A stretch of DNA of 64,000 nucleotides from Lenzites betulinus (Eukaryota > Basidiomycota > Agaricomycetes > Polyporales > Polyporaceae): NCBI GenBank assembly GCA_022264855.1, contig JABYQU010000005.1, positions 310,001-374,000 of the forward strand, in the 5' to 3' direction. A program made the position numbers and the translations under genes. This document shows positions 1 through 10,761 of the stretch, one piece after another. A model generated the notes under the pieces. The model was not told the DNA's origin, made no database searches, and saw only the letters and a program-made list of their open reading frames with translations. How positions within the stretch are numbered: position 1 is the first letter of the stretch; the number at the start of each line of letters is the position of its first letter.

Positions 1-235
1 GGTCGACGATGGGGCGGTCCTTGTGTGGGATGAAGAAGCCGGGCCAGCCAATCCAGGTGAAGGACATGGACTTTTTGCAGCCGGAGAGGGCGGAGACGAG
101 ACCGCCTGAGGACATCTTGAAGTGGTACTCGCCGGAGGCATCCTTGTTGATTGTAACGGGGAGGCGGTTGGAGACGACGATGAGGTGCCGCTGCTCGCCG
201 GCGGGGGCGGGGACGGAGAGGTCGGGGGAGGACAT
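1..235 (-). CDS. TPS1: Trehalose-6-phosphate synthase, N-terminal end (partial)
   Basis: Only the first 78 codons are in the window; the gene runs off the left edge. It would make trehalose-6-phosphate from UDP-glucose and glucose-6-phosphate in the cytosol, the first step of trehalose synthesis. Reading leftwards from the ATG at 235 the protein has a short Pro-rich leader, then LIVVSNRLPVTI, MSSGGLVSALSG and FTWIGWPGFFIP. These are the nucleotide-sugar-binding N-terminal motifs of the GT20 family (established knowledge). The start is the first ATG in frame and leaves a leader of about 16 residues, like yeast TPS1. No intron is seen in this part. Confidence 0.93.
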   Translation of the reverse strand, partial: MSSPDLSVPAPAGEQRHLIVVSNRLPVTINKDASGEYHFKMSSGGLVSALSGCKKSMSFTWIGWPGFFIPHKDRPIVD

Positions 236-1385
236 GGCTGGCTGCAGCACAGCAGGATGCGGAGGTAGGGGGAAGACGAGGACGGCGGCGGAGGAAAAGG
301 CGGGTGCGCGGGTAGGGTTAGGAGTGCGCACTCTTGTAGCAGTCTCTCATCGATGATGCATGTGACATCATCCTCCTCTCTGCCTTATTCCGGCAGACAC
401 GGTCCAGCTCCCATTGGGCCCGGCATCGCCCGACGTTTCCCCGCCCGCATCGGGCGCCTCAGCTGCAGATCCGGACGCGCTCGCCCTCCTCGTCCTTTCC
501 TCGGCCTCTTCGCCATCTCCAGATATCGGGCCCATCGCCGCACACGCCCGCTCTTTTCTGGCTGATCGTCCCCGCCTTTCTTCCCGCATCGCCCAACTCA
601 GTCCCTCGCGTATCCCGCCTCGATCCGCTCACCGACAAACGTGCTGCCCTCTGTCCGCTGACTTGCCCTTCTCGTCTCTCCCCTTATCGTCGTCTTCTGC
701 GCTCGACCGCAGCCCTCGTAACTCTTCCTGTCTTCTGCAGTGGCAGCGATGCTAGCGCGTACCGTTGCGACCGTTAGCAGACACGTCTGGATCGTGCGAC
801 CGTGCGCTCAACCAAATGGTACCGTGCCCAAAATTTAGCCCATCTCCTTCGTCGGCGATACCTGCGATCGTCTTTCACGTCAGCTTGACCTCAGGTCTTT
901 AGCGCGCGTAACAGAATGAGTATGTACACACCCGCAGCAAGCTGCAGCGACAGCGAGGCTCTGCACCACCAGACCTGCGGTAAGCACGATTAGTCCAACT
1001 TGTATGTATAGCTTAGAATAGCCCACTCAACTCAATCTCATCACAGCAAGGGTCTCTCCTGTGCGAGAGTATCACACCTTGCGTTTATCGGACCGCTGCG
1101 GGATGATCCACCCGCTATGGCCTCCCTCAGCCCTCGTACACTCGCTCGGGCAAACTGGCGGCTTCACAATGCTCTATAGGGCTCTCTTCTCTGCGGCTGC
1201 CGTTCCTTCGGCGTTTCGCGAACCCGCGCACCAGCTTCGGCTGTCTCGCATGCTTTCGACCTCGGCTGACCTGGCTCCTGCTTGTACGTGTAGCGGTCGA
1301 GAAAACGCCTCTGAAGGTCTCCAACACACCAATTGCCTTGGCCTCTGCTCACGCTGGTTCGATTACGTCCTTGTCTGTCAAATAG
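236..1385. other. Upstream region of TPS1, no supported gene
   Basis: No reading frame here shows a recognisable family. The stretch 400-730 is C/T-rich on the plus strand and opens a 113-codon frame of Ser/Ala/Pro (414-755), which looks compositional. A CCCCT stress-element-like pentamer sits near 680; it is short enough to be chance. The right part (about 900-1385) may hold the lost 5' exons of the decayed phosphatase that follows, but I found no DGH motif in it. Confidence 0.4.
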
Positions 1386-2135
1386 GCTTGGCTGTTGGCA
1401 TATGGACTTGAATATGGTGAGCTCGTGCTATGCACGGTATGAATCTGCCTAGTTTTCTCTTTTTTTTTCCGAACAACTTACGCATATACACCTACGGAGG
1501 AAGTGCTCTTCGATCAGGAAGAGTATAGTCTGAGCTGGCTGAGGGGCCCCCGTGGTACGGCCGTGCCCTTCGCCGACGTCTGTCGTCGCTGGCTGACGCG
1601 CAAGCTCTCAGCAATCGGGAACTTCTCTATGAACCTCGATGTATCGTACTCGAAACATCTGTCCCAGTATCTCATTGACCCCAATGACCACGATTTCTCC
1701 ATCATCTACAAAATCCGCACGCCTCCGTACATCATCTCGCGGCCCTCAGTCCGCTTCACCGACCTCGAACCCATGTGGGACCTGCACATCAAGATATTCC
1801 TGTTCACCCGCGGCGTCGACCATCTGGTCGATGGCGATATGGTCTCTAAGTCCGGAGAACACAGCGGGGCAGACCCTGTGTACGTCGTCGGCGCTCTGCT
1901 AGCTGACCAAATTGACCCGCGCACCGATGCGACTCTCGGCCACAGAGTCGTCCCGCGGTGGAGCGATGCAGAGAACAATCGAGCCAAGGACGTGCTGGGC
2001 AATCTGCTTGGGGGTGCAGACGTCGACAGGCTGGAGACCGTTACCGTCAAGAGTCGAATACACGAGGGATTGGGCCGGCCGTTCCACATTGAGGACACGT
2101 CTATCATCGTATGGAGCAAACCTCGTAGCTCATAG
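1386..2135 (+). pseudogene. PPM/PP2C-like phosphatase, decayed copy 1
   Basis: Only the 3' half of the family is readable. The last exon (1612-2135) is 524 nt and open, with AIGNFSM, a Pro-rich TPPYIISRPSVRF segment, a DVLGNLLGG helix and the final IEDTSIIVW, where PPM enzymes carry a metal-binding Asp. Before it lie a 57-nt intron (1555-1611) and sequence resembling exon 3 of the next copy: an ATAG acceptor followed by GCTTG at 1386, and TEEVLFDQEE...GPR at the end. That exon remnant contains in-frame stops (TGA near 1409). The catalytic N-terminal half with the DGH motif is not found upstream. I infer a 5'-decayed pseudogene; an alternative is a short protein starting at 1503. Confidence 0.6.
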
Positions 2136-2451
2136 AAAGTCTTGAGTCTGCCGTCCGACAACGGCGCCCAGCCTGCGTGCTCCGTAGCCCGCCGCCGCCG
2201 AGATACATACGTTGCTCGCACTTGTGAGGACATGAGGTGGGGAAGTGCGTGGAAACTCATATAGGGATTGATACGCGTACGCGATGCATTGTAGCTAAAC
2301 AGCTCTCAATTGCCGCATGGCAAGATTCGGGGGCCGGGGCCGAGCTTAATATATATATTACAACCAGGTTCGAGAACCCGCATTTCGCTCTTGGACTTTG
2401 TCTATCATCATCCCCGGCTGACCCCCTTCCCTCTCTGCGCGAACGTATAGC
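2136..2451. promoter_or_regulatory. Intergenic region upstream of phosphatase copy 2
   Basis: A 316-bp spacer between the decayed copy and the next start. It holds an AT-rich run (about 2348-2358, TATATATATTA) roughly 100 bp before the ATG at 2452, followed by a C/T-rich stretch, a layout common in fungal promoters. No reading frame of note. Confidence 0.35.
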
Positions 2452-3610
2452 ATGTCTTTCCGCCGTGAGAACGAAGCGCGGCGTAAGATATTGAAAGCCG
2501 TTCTAAAAAATTCTTCCAAACTTTTCAAAATTGAGTATGCTATGTTCCAGCCTCGAGGGAATAAGAACACCGAGGACCATGCGGCGATGGATGCCTGGAT
2601 GATCAACGGCCACCGATGGCTATTTATGTCGGTGTACGATGGTGAGAGAGGTCCCGAAAATATCATTGTTTCGTTTGTAGTACTCACTAGCAGGTTTGGG
2701 ATCAGGTCATCTAAGCCGCGTTGGTGCCCTGCACGCCTCCCGCAACCTTGGCAGTACGGTACGGGGGAGACTTGAAGCATTCCTCAATACCGTCCCGGGG
2801 GGTCAATTGGATCGCGTTAACGTTGATATCCATAAAGCGGGGATGGCAGCGATGACTGCAGACACGATCGAGGACTTTGACAGGCAAATCGGGGATGCAT
2901 TGCGCGACATATGCCTTCGTCCGGAGGAGCTGACGGAGGAGGAAGCACGTCGCCTCATTGCTGACCACAAGGACATTGTGGAACGCGCATTCTCTGGCAC
3001 TACCGTAGCCCTCGCATTGGTCAACTTTGATGAACAATTCATGTGGGCCGCGGGCGTTGGCGATTCCACTGTCGGTAAGCGGGCGCAGCCATATCTCCGG
3101 GGGGTGTGGCGTGCACTCACACTGCAGTTGCCATAGGCTTGTGTACCGTCGGTCCTGACGGCAAAGCCCAATCGCAGAGGCTTTGCGATATCCATACGTT
3201 CAAGGATCCACGGGAATGTGCTAGAGCCACGGCAGCACACCCCGCTTCCGAGCCGCCACTCATCGATGAGGAAGGCCATATGCTGGGCTGGACGGAGGTC
3301 CCTCGCGGTAAGATCTCACCGAGCTGGCGTAGCTCAACTGCTACTCACATCCTGGCCACAGCCATAGGCAATTTCTCAATGAAGCTGCGCAGCGCATACC
3401 TGGACAAGTTGTTCAGGTATCTGCCCCGATTTGACCCGTTCCCGTATGGTCACTATGTCCCGAAGATCCTCACGCCTCCCTACATCATCTCGGAGCCATC
3501 AGTACACTTCACGGACCTGCACAATGTGTGGCGACTGGAGAACAAACTTGTTATATTTACGAACGGCGTCGACAAACTAGTCGACGGCTATCATGCCTTC
3601 AAGCCCGGGG

Positions 3611-3937
3611 GAGTTGTATACATCAGTTGTTGCAACATTCTAGGTGTAATAAATAGCGGTAGTTGCAACTTCGGTGGTTTAAGGCCAAATAGGCGCCGTT
3701 CGGCACAGCCACTGACGCGCGAGACGCGGGCGCCTATCTGCAGTTGCAGTCACGGCGAGGTGGGCGTCTATTGTAGTTGCAGCCACGAAAAGAACACGCA
3801 GCCAGCGGAATTGAACACCGGACCTGCTGCAAAAGCCTAAGTAAGAGTGATACACATAAACCACTCAGCCACAGGGCTGTACAAATGTTAGGGCTGTCCA
3901 CGGTACTAGTTCTGATACATTTCTGCAGCTACTAATG
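3611..3937 (-). repeat. Left arm of the foldback element
   Basis: Reverse complement of the right arm with almost no differences from about 3630 to 3925; the outer 15 bp and the inner end diverge. On the minus strand it has an A-box-like TGGCTGAGTGG (near 3861-3873) and a B-box-like GTGTTCAATTCC (near 3807-3819), spaced like a class II (Ser/Leu) tRNA gene. Confidence 0.8.
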
Positions 3938-4147
3938 GTACTCCAAGTCCTTACCGGATCTTGGTGCTGCATAAGGACTTATAATGCTGTTAGTAGCCAA
4001 AGGAATGGATGAACACTAGTACCATATATACTCCTATAGGGTGTACAGTTCTGTGGCCGAGTGGTCCATTTCTATCACTGGAATCCGACATCTTGCTGAA
4101 GCTTGGCGCTGCGTGAGGACTTAGAGTAACTGGGGGTGTCATTAGTA

Positions 4148-4466
4148 GCTGGGAAAATGTATCAGAACTAGTACCGTGGACAGCCCTAACATTTGTACAG
4201 CCCTGTGGCTGAGTGGTTTATGTGTATCACTCTTACTTAGGCTTTTGCAGCAGGTCCGGTGTTCAATTCCGCTGGCTGCGTGTTCTTTTCGTGGCTGCAA
4301 CTACAATAGACGCCCACCTCGCCGTGACTGCAACTGCAGATAGGCGCCCGCGTCTCGCGCGTCAGTGGCTGTGCCGAACGGCGCCTATTTGGCCTTAAAC
4401 CACCGAAGTTGCAACTACCGCTATTTATTACACCTAGAATGTTGCAACAACTGTTGTATACTCTAC
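4148..4466 (+). repeat. Right arm of the foldback element, tRNA-like
   Basis: TGGCTGAGTGG at 4206-4216 matches the Pol III A box of tRNA-Ser/Leu. GTGTTCAATTCC near 4259-4270 is close to the B box GGTTCGAATCC. A second A-box-like TGGCCGAGTGG lies in the centre at 4053-4063, without a clear B box. Both arms encode the same 61-codon frame, which is a by-product of the palindrome and not a gene. Confidence 0.7.
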
Positions 4467-4748
4467 CCCGGGGAGCACAGTGGCGCCGATCCCCTCGACG
4501 TTGTCTCCGGTCTGCTCGCTCCGAGAATCGAGCCGCACATCGAGGAGATCTTGGGCCACAGGGTCGTCTCTCGATGGAGCAGGGAGCACAACATTCGGGC
4601 GCTCGACGTGCTGGGGAACCTGCTCGGGGGCACGGATCCGGATAGGCTTGAGGCCGTGACGGACCTGGACCGCATGAAGAGCACGGAGGGCGCGCCGTTC
4701 TACGTCGACGACTTTACTATTATTTTGTGGGCCTTGGGCCAGACATAG

Positions 4749-5357
4749 GTGCCTCATATACATCTACGCAGCGCTGTCGAGGGCTCTGTACGCCAGTTAT
4801 TCCGTGTCCATCTGCATACGCCGAGTCAATATGCCACTGTACGCCGTGATATACCTTAATGTCATACCTATTTGACTGTCAGCTTGCGCGACATGGAAAC
4901 CGGAGAGTTCGACGCCACGCAGGCGCACATCGGCACATGTTGCTATATCTACCTTCAAGACATGAAGGTACCTAAACACATTTCAGCGTAACAGTGCAGA
5001 TGCATATGCACTCGTACATAGCAGTAGTAACTAACCAGAGACAGAGACGTAACGATCGCATATTTTGTAAAGAAGGACACCTCGAGATACTATCGTACAA
5101 ACCGTATGTAGAAAAAAGAAGAAAACTAGGAATTTACGGCGCATCATAGACAGTGCTTCAATACGGTCAGGACAATTCTGATACATCTTCAACGGTGCTA
5201 CCAGACGACACAGCGCCGCTCAGCTCCACCACTGTCACGCGCAGCGGAAGGCGATTGGACTGGCCGCCGATGCAGCCTGAATGTGTTGACTCTGTCAGTC
5301 ACACTGAATCTGAGATGAATGAAGCACCGACAATATTAATTAGACGACCATGAGCTT
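4749..5357. other. Intergenic, nothing recognised
   Basis: Spacer of about 600 bp between the interrupted phosphatase and a minus-strand Ser/Pro-rich frame. Rather AT-rich, with short A-runs near 5110-5130. No supported gene, repeat or RNA. Confidence 0.4.
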
Positions 5358-6743
5358 TCATTCCCTGGGCCTGTCGGCATTGTCACCCTTGTGGCGGCGT
5401 GGGTTGGACCCAGCGGCAAAGGGGCGTGAATAGTTAGGAACGTCAGTGGGACGCGAGTCCGAACTTGGTGTAAAGGGGAGTGAATCGTTTTTGACGCTCG
5501 AACCTCCCTGCAGTCCATGCAAATCGGTTGGATCAGGGAATTGGTCAGCAGCAGTGCGGGCTGTGCCTACTTGTTGTTGGGGGGGCGGGGGAGCGCTGTG
5601 CTGTGCCAGCCACATCGCCGGGTCAGGGAGTGTCGGGCTTGCACTCTCAGATACACTATCGTGTGCGGGTGGTGGCGTTCCGTGGCTGCTGGTATGGGAC
5701 GACCCTCTGTAGGAATGGGCGCTGATGCCGGGAGTCATGAAAGGATTAATTGGGCTATCGAGGGGCGAAGGGTTTGAAGGCGGCTGCAGCACCCCTGGGT
5801 GCATCGTCGGGGAGTTCGAGTCAATAGGTTTCGGGCGCATAGCGCTCCCAGACCTACGACCGTCTAGTATACGGCGCGGAGGAACTGATGGTGGGGGAGA
5901 ACGTGGTGGCACAACTTGAATCATCGGAGTGGTAGGTGCTGAGGACTTTGGAGAGGGAGTAGACGATCTGCCGCTCTCCTTGCTCTCGGTCGAGCTAGTC
6001 TCATTGGACTTAGGCATAGATGATGTGAATGGGATTTGATACGTTAGACACTGTAGAGGGATGGGAGGGGTTAGTGGCATAGGCACGACATTTGCTGAGC
6101 CTTTTATTTGGTTCTCTCGTCCTTACATTCTGGGACACACCGCAGGTTTATGGGCAACCATCCCCCTGGGGTGGCGTTTGTGAAGTTTGTTCGACGAAAC
6201 AACATGCAATTGGTCGCACGCGCAGTCGTAGACTCCGAAATAACGGAGAACCACAAGTGGCAACGGCAAGAGAGCTAGATTTCGTGAAAGACCCTAGATA
6301 TCGACGTTATTTGGCAAGTGTGACCCAAGAGCTTCTGACTCACTGTAGGCTTAGTGGACGGTAGATCGCGAATGCTAATTCGGCAAGAAGAGCCGAGGGT
6401 CCCAAAGGAACTGGAGCTGCTTCTTACTATATGCGCCCATATATTCTGGAAAACCAGGAATACGGATGATTTCCTGTACAGTCCCTACCTGATACCTTCC
6501 CAAGGATACTTCAGCCTTTCCAGTGGAGCAGGTATATGGGACCGGGTCTACGTGAATAGGAGTCAGTCCGTACTGTATCGGAGGAATGAGAGGACAGTGA
6601 CGGACTTCAAGCGGCACTTGGGCCGTGTCCATCTCAAATCGAATCATGGTAAATCCCGGAGACCTGCCATAGATGATGAGGGGGATAAATCCAGTGTGAG
6701 CGAATAAAGTACGCCGGGCAGAGCAGAGCAAAGCTCCCACCAT
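5358..6743 (-). CDS. Hypothetical Ser/Pro-rich protein
   Basis: Two open stretches read leftwards: 6743-6375 (about 120 residues of mixed composition) and 6086-5358 (242 residues, strongly Ser/Pro-rich, with an SPINPFMTPG segment). The segment between them (6087-6374) is not open in a matching frame and probably holds one or more introns, which I could not place with confidence. No family recognised. The long low-complexity C-terminal tail resembles those of the frames at 17 and 19.4 kb, also on the minus strand, and suggests a group of fast-evolving lineage-specific genes. Start and exact exons are uncertain. Confidence 0.4.
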
Positions 6744-7372
6744 CTGATAGCCTCCCGCATGCCGTCCGAGTCACCCAGACCAGGGCCTTGATGTGTACGG
6801 GCATGCGCGGAACCTTCTAGATGGGATTCATGGGAATTGTCCTGTGTACTTGTGCGCATGCACACGGGCGTGGCGTCGTAGGCAATCGTTTGTTATATAT
6901 ACTTCATGTTGCGATTCCGGCGTGAACGTGGATGCTACTCAAAAGGCCTCGGAGCGCCGCTGGGTAGACGCATGTCGCCGGGCATGTGGTTACCGTGGTA
7001 GGCACTAGTTGGTGGGCATGGTTCGTAGTAGAGGCTCAAAGTCGCGACAGTGGAACTGAAACCGAGTTGCTTGCCAGTATAAGCGCTCATCATGTAAGGA
7101 AACTGACATCAGGTATAAGACGACTTCAACGTCAAGCAGAACTTTACGTTGCCATCTAGAGTTGTTTATGGCCCTTGAAATCTCGAGCAAGCAGCAGGGG
7201 TCGCTAAGAGGTTATATCTGCCATATGTACGAGGTAGCGGCGGCAATAGTATGTCAGGGCGCTTAGGCGAAGGCGGGGCAGGATTGGCGCCAAGGGCATC
7301 TTGTCCAGGTCCCTCGTCGTCGCCAACTACGCGGGCCCATTCCTTTCTCCTCCACGCTCTTCCTTCTACTGT
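6744..7372. promoter_or_regulatory. Divergent intergenic region before the BSD2-like gene
   Basis: Some 630 bp between a minus-strand hypothetical and the plus-strand BSD2-like gene. TATATATA-like sequence occurs near 6893-6902. No protein family or RNA gene seen. Confidence 0.35.
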
Positions 7373-8928
7373 ATGCCTGCTCAATATGCCCCGCTCGCTG
7401 GCCCGCGCTATGCCCCGGAGGCGGCGCAACGCGAGCTCGAGGACGCTTTCGACTCCGAGGACGAAGGCCAGGACTCGTCTGAATCCACTCCCTTGACACA
7501 CTCCCTCCCACCTCGCACTGACTCCCACGCACACCCTCCTCTCGATACCGCCTTGGACTACCCATCTGCCGTACCAACGCCGCAGACTGGTGCCTATGAC
7601 TTTGAGCGGGACTACGACTACGACTATGCGCGGCCTCCGCCGGGCTCGCCTCCGGGCCCCTCGACCCGTGCGTTCCCTAACGACTTCGGGAACTCGAATG
7701 GACAACTGCCTACCGCTCCCGTGGAACCCCCTAAGCCCCGGATGCCTTTCTGGCGAAAGGCTGTCGGAGCACTCTTGCCCCAGCACTATGTGCCAGTGCC
7801 CACCGATGCGCCCGGCCAACGCGTCATTGGCAGCGGTACCGAGAACGACGGAGTATTTGCCAACGTGAGCGCGAAGCCTTCGAGGCCGGTCAGGATCACG
7901 GATTTGGACGGGAACGTCCAGCTCGTCCCAGAGGAGGTACAGAAGGAAACCCCACCAGTACGCCCTTATCTTTCCGCCCCTGAGAGAGGGTGTCGCAGGG
8001 CTGCCGTGCTGACCCTATCATCGTCACCACAGTCGTATGCCGAAGCGCAAGCAGACGCTGTGCCCCCGTACTGGGAGACGACAGTGCACGCCCCCGCTGC
8101 GATGCTTGACCCGAACGCGTACATGATCGTGGACGAGCTCCCGTCTGGTTCTGTGCTCTCGTTCCTCGTCACCGCCTTCGTATCATTCTTCTTCCAGTTC
8201 GCGGGCTTCGTGCTCACGTACCTCCTGCACACCACACACGCCGCGAAATTCGGCTCACGTGCGGGCCTCGGCCTCACGCTCATCCAATACGGCCTCATCC
8301 AGTATGGGAACTCATTTGGGCGCGGACTTCGCGCCGGTGGCGGTAGCGGGAACGAGACGGCGACAGAGGGCTTTGCGGAGATTGCGACACAGATCAACAA
8401 TACGAGGTTCGCGGACGCATTGAACAGCACTCGCCCGTTGGACTATTCGGGGCTGAACGCGACGGACCCGGACACAATACTCGAGCTCCAGTTCGCAGCC
8501 ACGTCCCGCGACTGGGTTGCGCTCATCTTAATGACACTCGGTGCGCCACCTGCCCTTACCCGCGACTCCCAGTGTACAGTGGACTAACCAGATATGTCGT
8601 GCGTATAGGATGGTTCCTGTTGCTCTCATCCTGCGTCGGGTTTTACCGCGTCAAGCGGTGGGAGTCCGCCATTCGCGTCGCATCGCTCCCGCAGGCGTCG
8701 CTCACGCCCGAGCAGCGCCAGCGCGACGAGCAGGTACGACGGAACCTCGAAGCCGCATTCGGCTTTGGACCGCGGGATCTCGAGGAGGACGAGCCTCCGC
8801 GCCGCAGCGCACGTTCCATACCCGCCGTCGCCGCCAACAGCGAACTGGATCGCGTCGAGGATACAACCCAGTGGTCCGAGGCGGATTTACGCCTCACGCG
8901 CACGCTCCGTGACGCAGGGCTGATATAG
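7373..8928 (+). CDS. BSD2: BSD2/NDFIP-family membrane adaptor of the Rsp5/NEDD4 ubiquitin ligase
   Basis: Exons 7373-7957, 8033-8540 and 8609-8928 give 470 aa. The family acts in Golgi/endosome membranes as adaptor for HECT ligases, in yeast sorting metal transporters and misfolded proteins to the vacuole. Visible: a 130-residue acidic/Pro-rich cytosolic head, MPFWRKAVGALLP, ENDGVFANVSAKP, VPPYWE (PPxY-type WW ligand), IVDELPSGSVLSFLVTAF and two long hydrophobic segments, then a third just after the last intron (WFLLLSSCVGFY). These are the DUF2370/NDFIP hallmarks. I prefer the ATG at 7373 to the one at 7301, because the protein then begins MPAQYAPL and the upstream codons are not conserved-looking. 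Intron 1 is 75 nt and has no stop in frame, so its retention would still give a full-length product. Confidence 0.9.
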
Positions 8929-10761
8929 CGCGGCATTGTTCGTGCGTGTGTCTGGGGGCGTGATACCAGAGTGGCGCGTGGACGCAGTGTGTGAAGTCGG
9001 AGAGTTGTGTACGTTCGCCGCAGGTGTTGTTATATCTCGGTTTTGGTCGTTCGATCTTCTCGCGTGCTCGCTCGTTTTAATCGGTTGGTAGGCTCCGCGT
9101 GCGTCGTGTTGGGCTCGTATGGACGCCGTGTAATTTATGTGCGATAGTATTCGAGTGGTTCCTTGGGAGCGCTGCGGTTCGAGCATGACGTCCTGACTGC
9201 TGCGTCCAAACCGTGCGAGGAGCTTACGACGGTACCTTCTACACGTTTCGCATTGTCCCACATGTGCGTTTTGCTGATGCATTATTTACTAGGCACGGGC
9301 CAAACACTCCGGGTCGGCCGGCGTGCGGCTAGTATAATTTCTCCAGCGTTCACGTACGCCAATATTAGATGCAGGCGCAGAAGTAAAGTCGTCAATATAT
9401 AACACTGCGTTGCTGGTAGGTTGATAGTTCATATCGTTGGATCGTTCACTGACGCGTATCCCCAGCCTACCGTACGCTCATCTCTCCTCCGTGCATCAGC
9501 TCGAGGCCTACGCGTGCCTTGGCTGCGCACCAGTGGCAAGGTTCACTAAACGAAGCTCGGCACGGCTGTGGCGCCGCACGCGCGTGTACGTGCATTGCCC
9601 ACAAGCGTAAACATGGACAACCTTACGCGGCCTCGAGGCACCCATCTCATGCAGGCCTGGAGGCGCGCAGGGACGCAGGGAGGAAAACTGGAAGACGAGT
9701 CACCACGAAAACTCGTGGTATCGGCGGCGTAGAGCAACGCCAACTACCACTCGAACTCGGTGAGGGCTATGCGATGACAGACACGTCGTTAATAGTCCTA
9801 TAGAATCGTGACCCTGAATGTTTTCGTACACCAGGGTCTATTGGGGTCCAGCGTCACCTCACTTGGTATGGAATCTCGTCAGGCTGCGGGACATAAATGT
9901 AACGTCGCCTCCGTCGCCTTCCCGTTCTCCCGCTCGCTGACGATAGGATATGGGGCTAGCGATAGTGGCGTAAACGAATGGTAGAGTGATCACCCATTTT
10001 CAGACGACGTGCGTCCATTCGGAGCGGCCGCAAGCCCGGGCGCGGCATTCAATCCGAGACCGCGTCCCTTGAAGATGCTCAGTTACTCACTTTGGATAAT
10101 CGTTACCAACAATTTGCCTGAGGCTCAGGGGTTGGCCGCCGGAACGCACTTCTAATGATCCCCAACCATCAAGAAAACAGGCGCATATATAACTGGGTAT
10201 AAATCCCTCGCGCTACGTGACTCGTTCGTCGGAGTTAGAGAGTGGATCGACCTCTAGTCGTAGACCATCACACAAGAAAGGTTTGTTCTCCACTCCTCAA
10301 CACACGTTCCAACACCCGAGTCAAGACGATTGCAAGACCGGGCCCCTGAGTAGCACAAAGGTCGGTCTTCTCAGCCGCATGCACACCGCCTCTCAAAATC
10401 TTCATTATCACCGCGCTCTCAGGGGAACCCGTACGCATGCTGTATCATCTATATGCCGGCACAGGATCAGCTACGGCCTTCCATGACGGATCTACCTACG
10501 GTCAATTGGATGGCGCAGAGGCCGGCGCTAGCAATACTACGGAGACATCCTAGGTCCTTGGATGTGGCGGTTGCAGCGCGGGTCTTGTCTTCCGCTTCTC
10601 TTCCAGTGGGATCAACCGAAAGACGGGCTGGCTCGGCAGGTTTGTCCTCAAAATCGGGGACCGTCGTCGACTCGACTTCAAATCTCCCCACCTGCGAGTA
10701 AATCGACATCTCCTCACCCTTCGCCGTCGTACTCGATACTGCGGCATCTCCAAACCTCGCC
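8929..10761. other. 1.8-kb intergenic stretch with a TATA box
   Basis: No reading frame here looks like a gene. A TATAAA at 10198-10203, followed by a C/T-rich leader, is a good core-promoter candidate for the plus-strand gene starting at 10762; the leader would then be over 500 nt long or contain an intron. Elsewhere nothing is recognised. Confidence 0.4.

Larger units (their letters stand above)
3611..4466 (+). mobile_element. 856-bp foldback element built of tRNA-like inverted arms
   Basis: The element lies inside the last exon of phosphatase copy 2, between two copies of CCCGGGG (3604-3610 and 4467-4473), a 7-bp target-site duplication. Removing the element and one repeat restores a reading frame (Lys-Pro-Gly-Glu-His-Ser) and an exon of 524 nt, the same length as in copy 1. 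The two arms (about 3611-3937 and 4148-4466) are nearly perfect reverse complements around a 210-bp centre. No transposase frame is present, so it is non-autonomous. The arms carry tRNA-like A and B boxes, as in SINEs, but a long foldback is more like a MITE. Its class stays open. Confidence 0.8.
2452..4748 (+). pseudogene. PPM/PP2C-like phosphatase, copy 2, last exon split by an inserted element
   Basis: Exons 2452-2641, 2706-3074, 3137-3307 and 3362-4748, the last one interrupted at 3611-4466. Without the insert the protein would be 417 aa. Motifs run in PPM order: VYDG+H joined across intron 1, FSGTTVALALVN, GVGDSTVG joined to GLCTVGPDG, then IGNFSMK, PSVHFTDL, FTNGVDKLVDG and the final VDDFTIIL. 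The arrangement recalls pyruvate-dehydrogenase-phosphatase-like PPM enzymes, Mg/Mn-dependent Ser/Thr phosphatases; the substrate is unknown. The first Gly after DGH is replaced (DGHLSR). The insert brings a stop at 3838-3840, so the unspliced product loses about the last 90 residues, including the last metal-ligand motif. The gene is either broken or depends on removal of the insert from RNA. Confidence 0.72.

Noticed and set aside
414..755. 113-codon Ser/Ala/Pro frame upstream of TPS1
   Set aside because: C/T-rich sequence on the plus strand opposite a likely promoter; no family motif and no splice support.
1061..1411. 116-codon frame as N-terminal part of phosphatase copy 1
   Set aside because: No DGH or GDS motif; its composition does not match exons 1-2 of copies 2 and 3.
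3679..3864. 61-codon frame present twice (also 4213-4398) with identical sequence
   Set aside because: Lies in the two inverted arms of the foldback element; duplication of the arm explains it, no coding signal.
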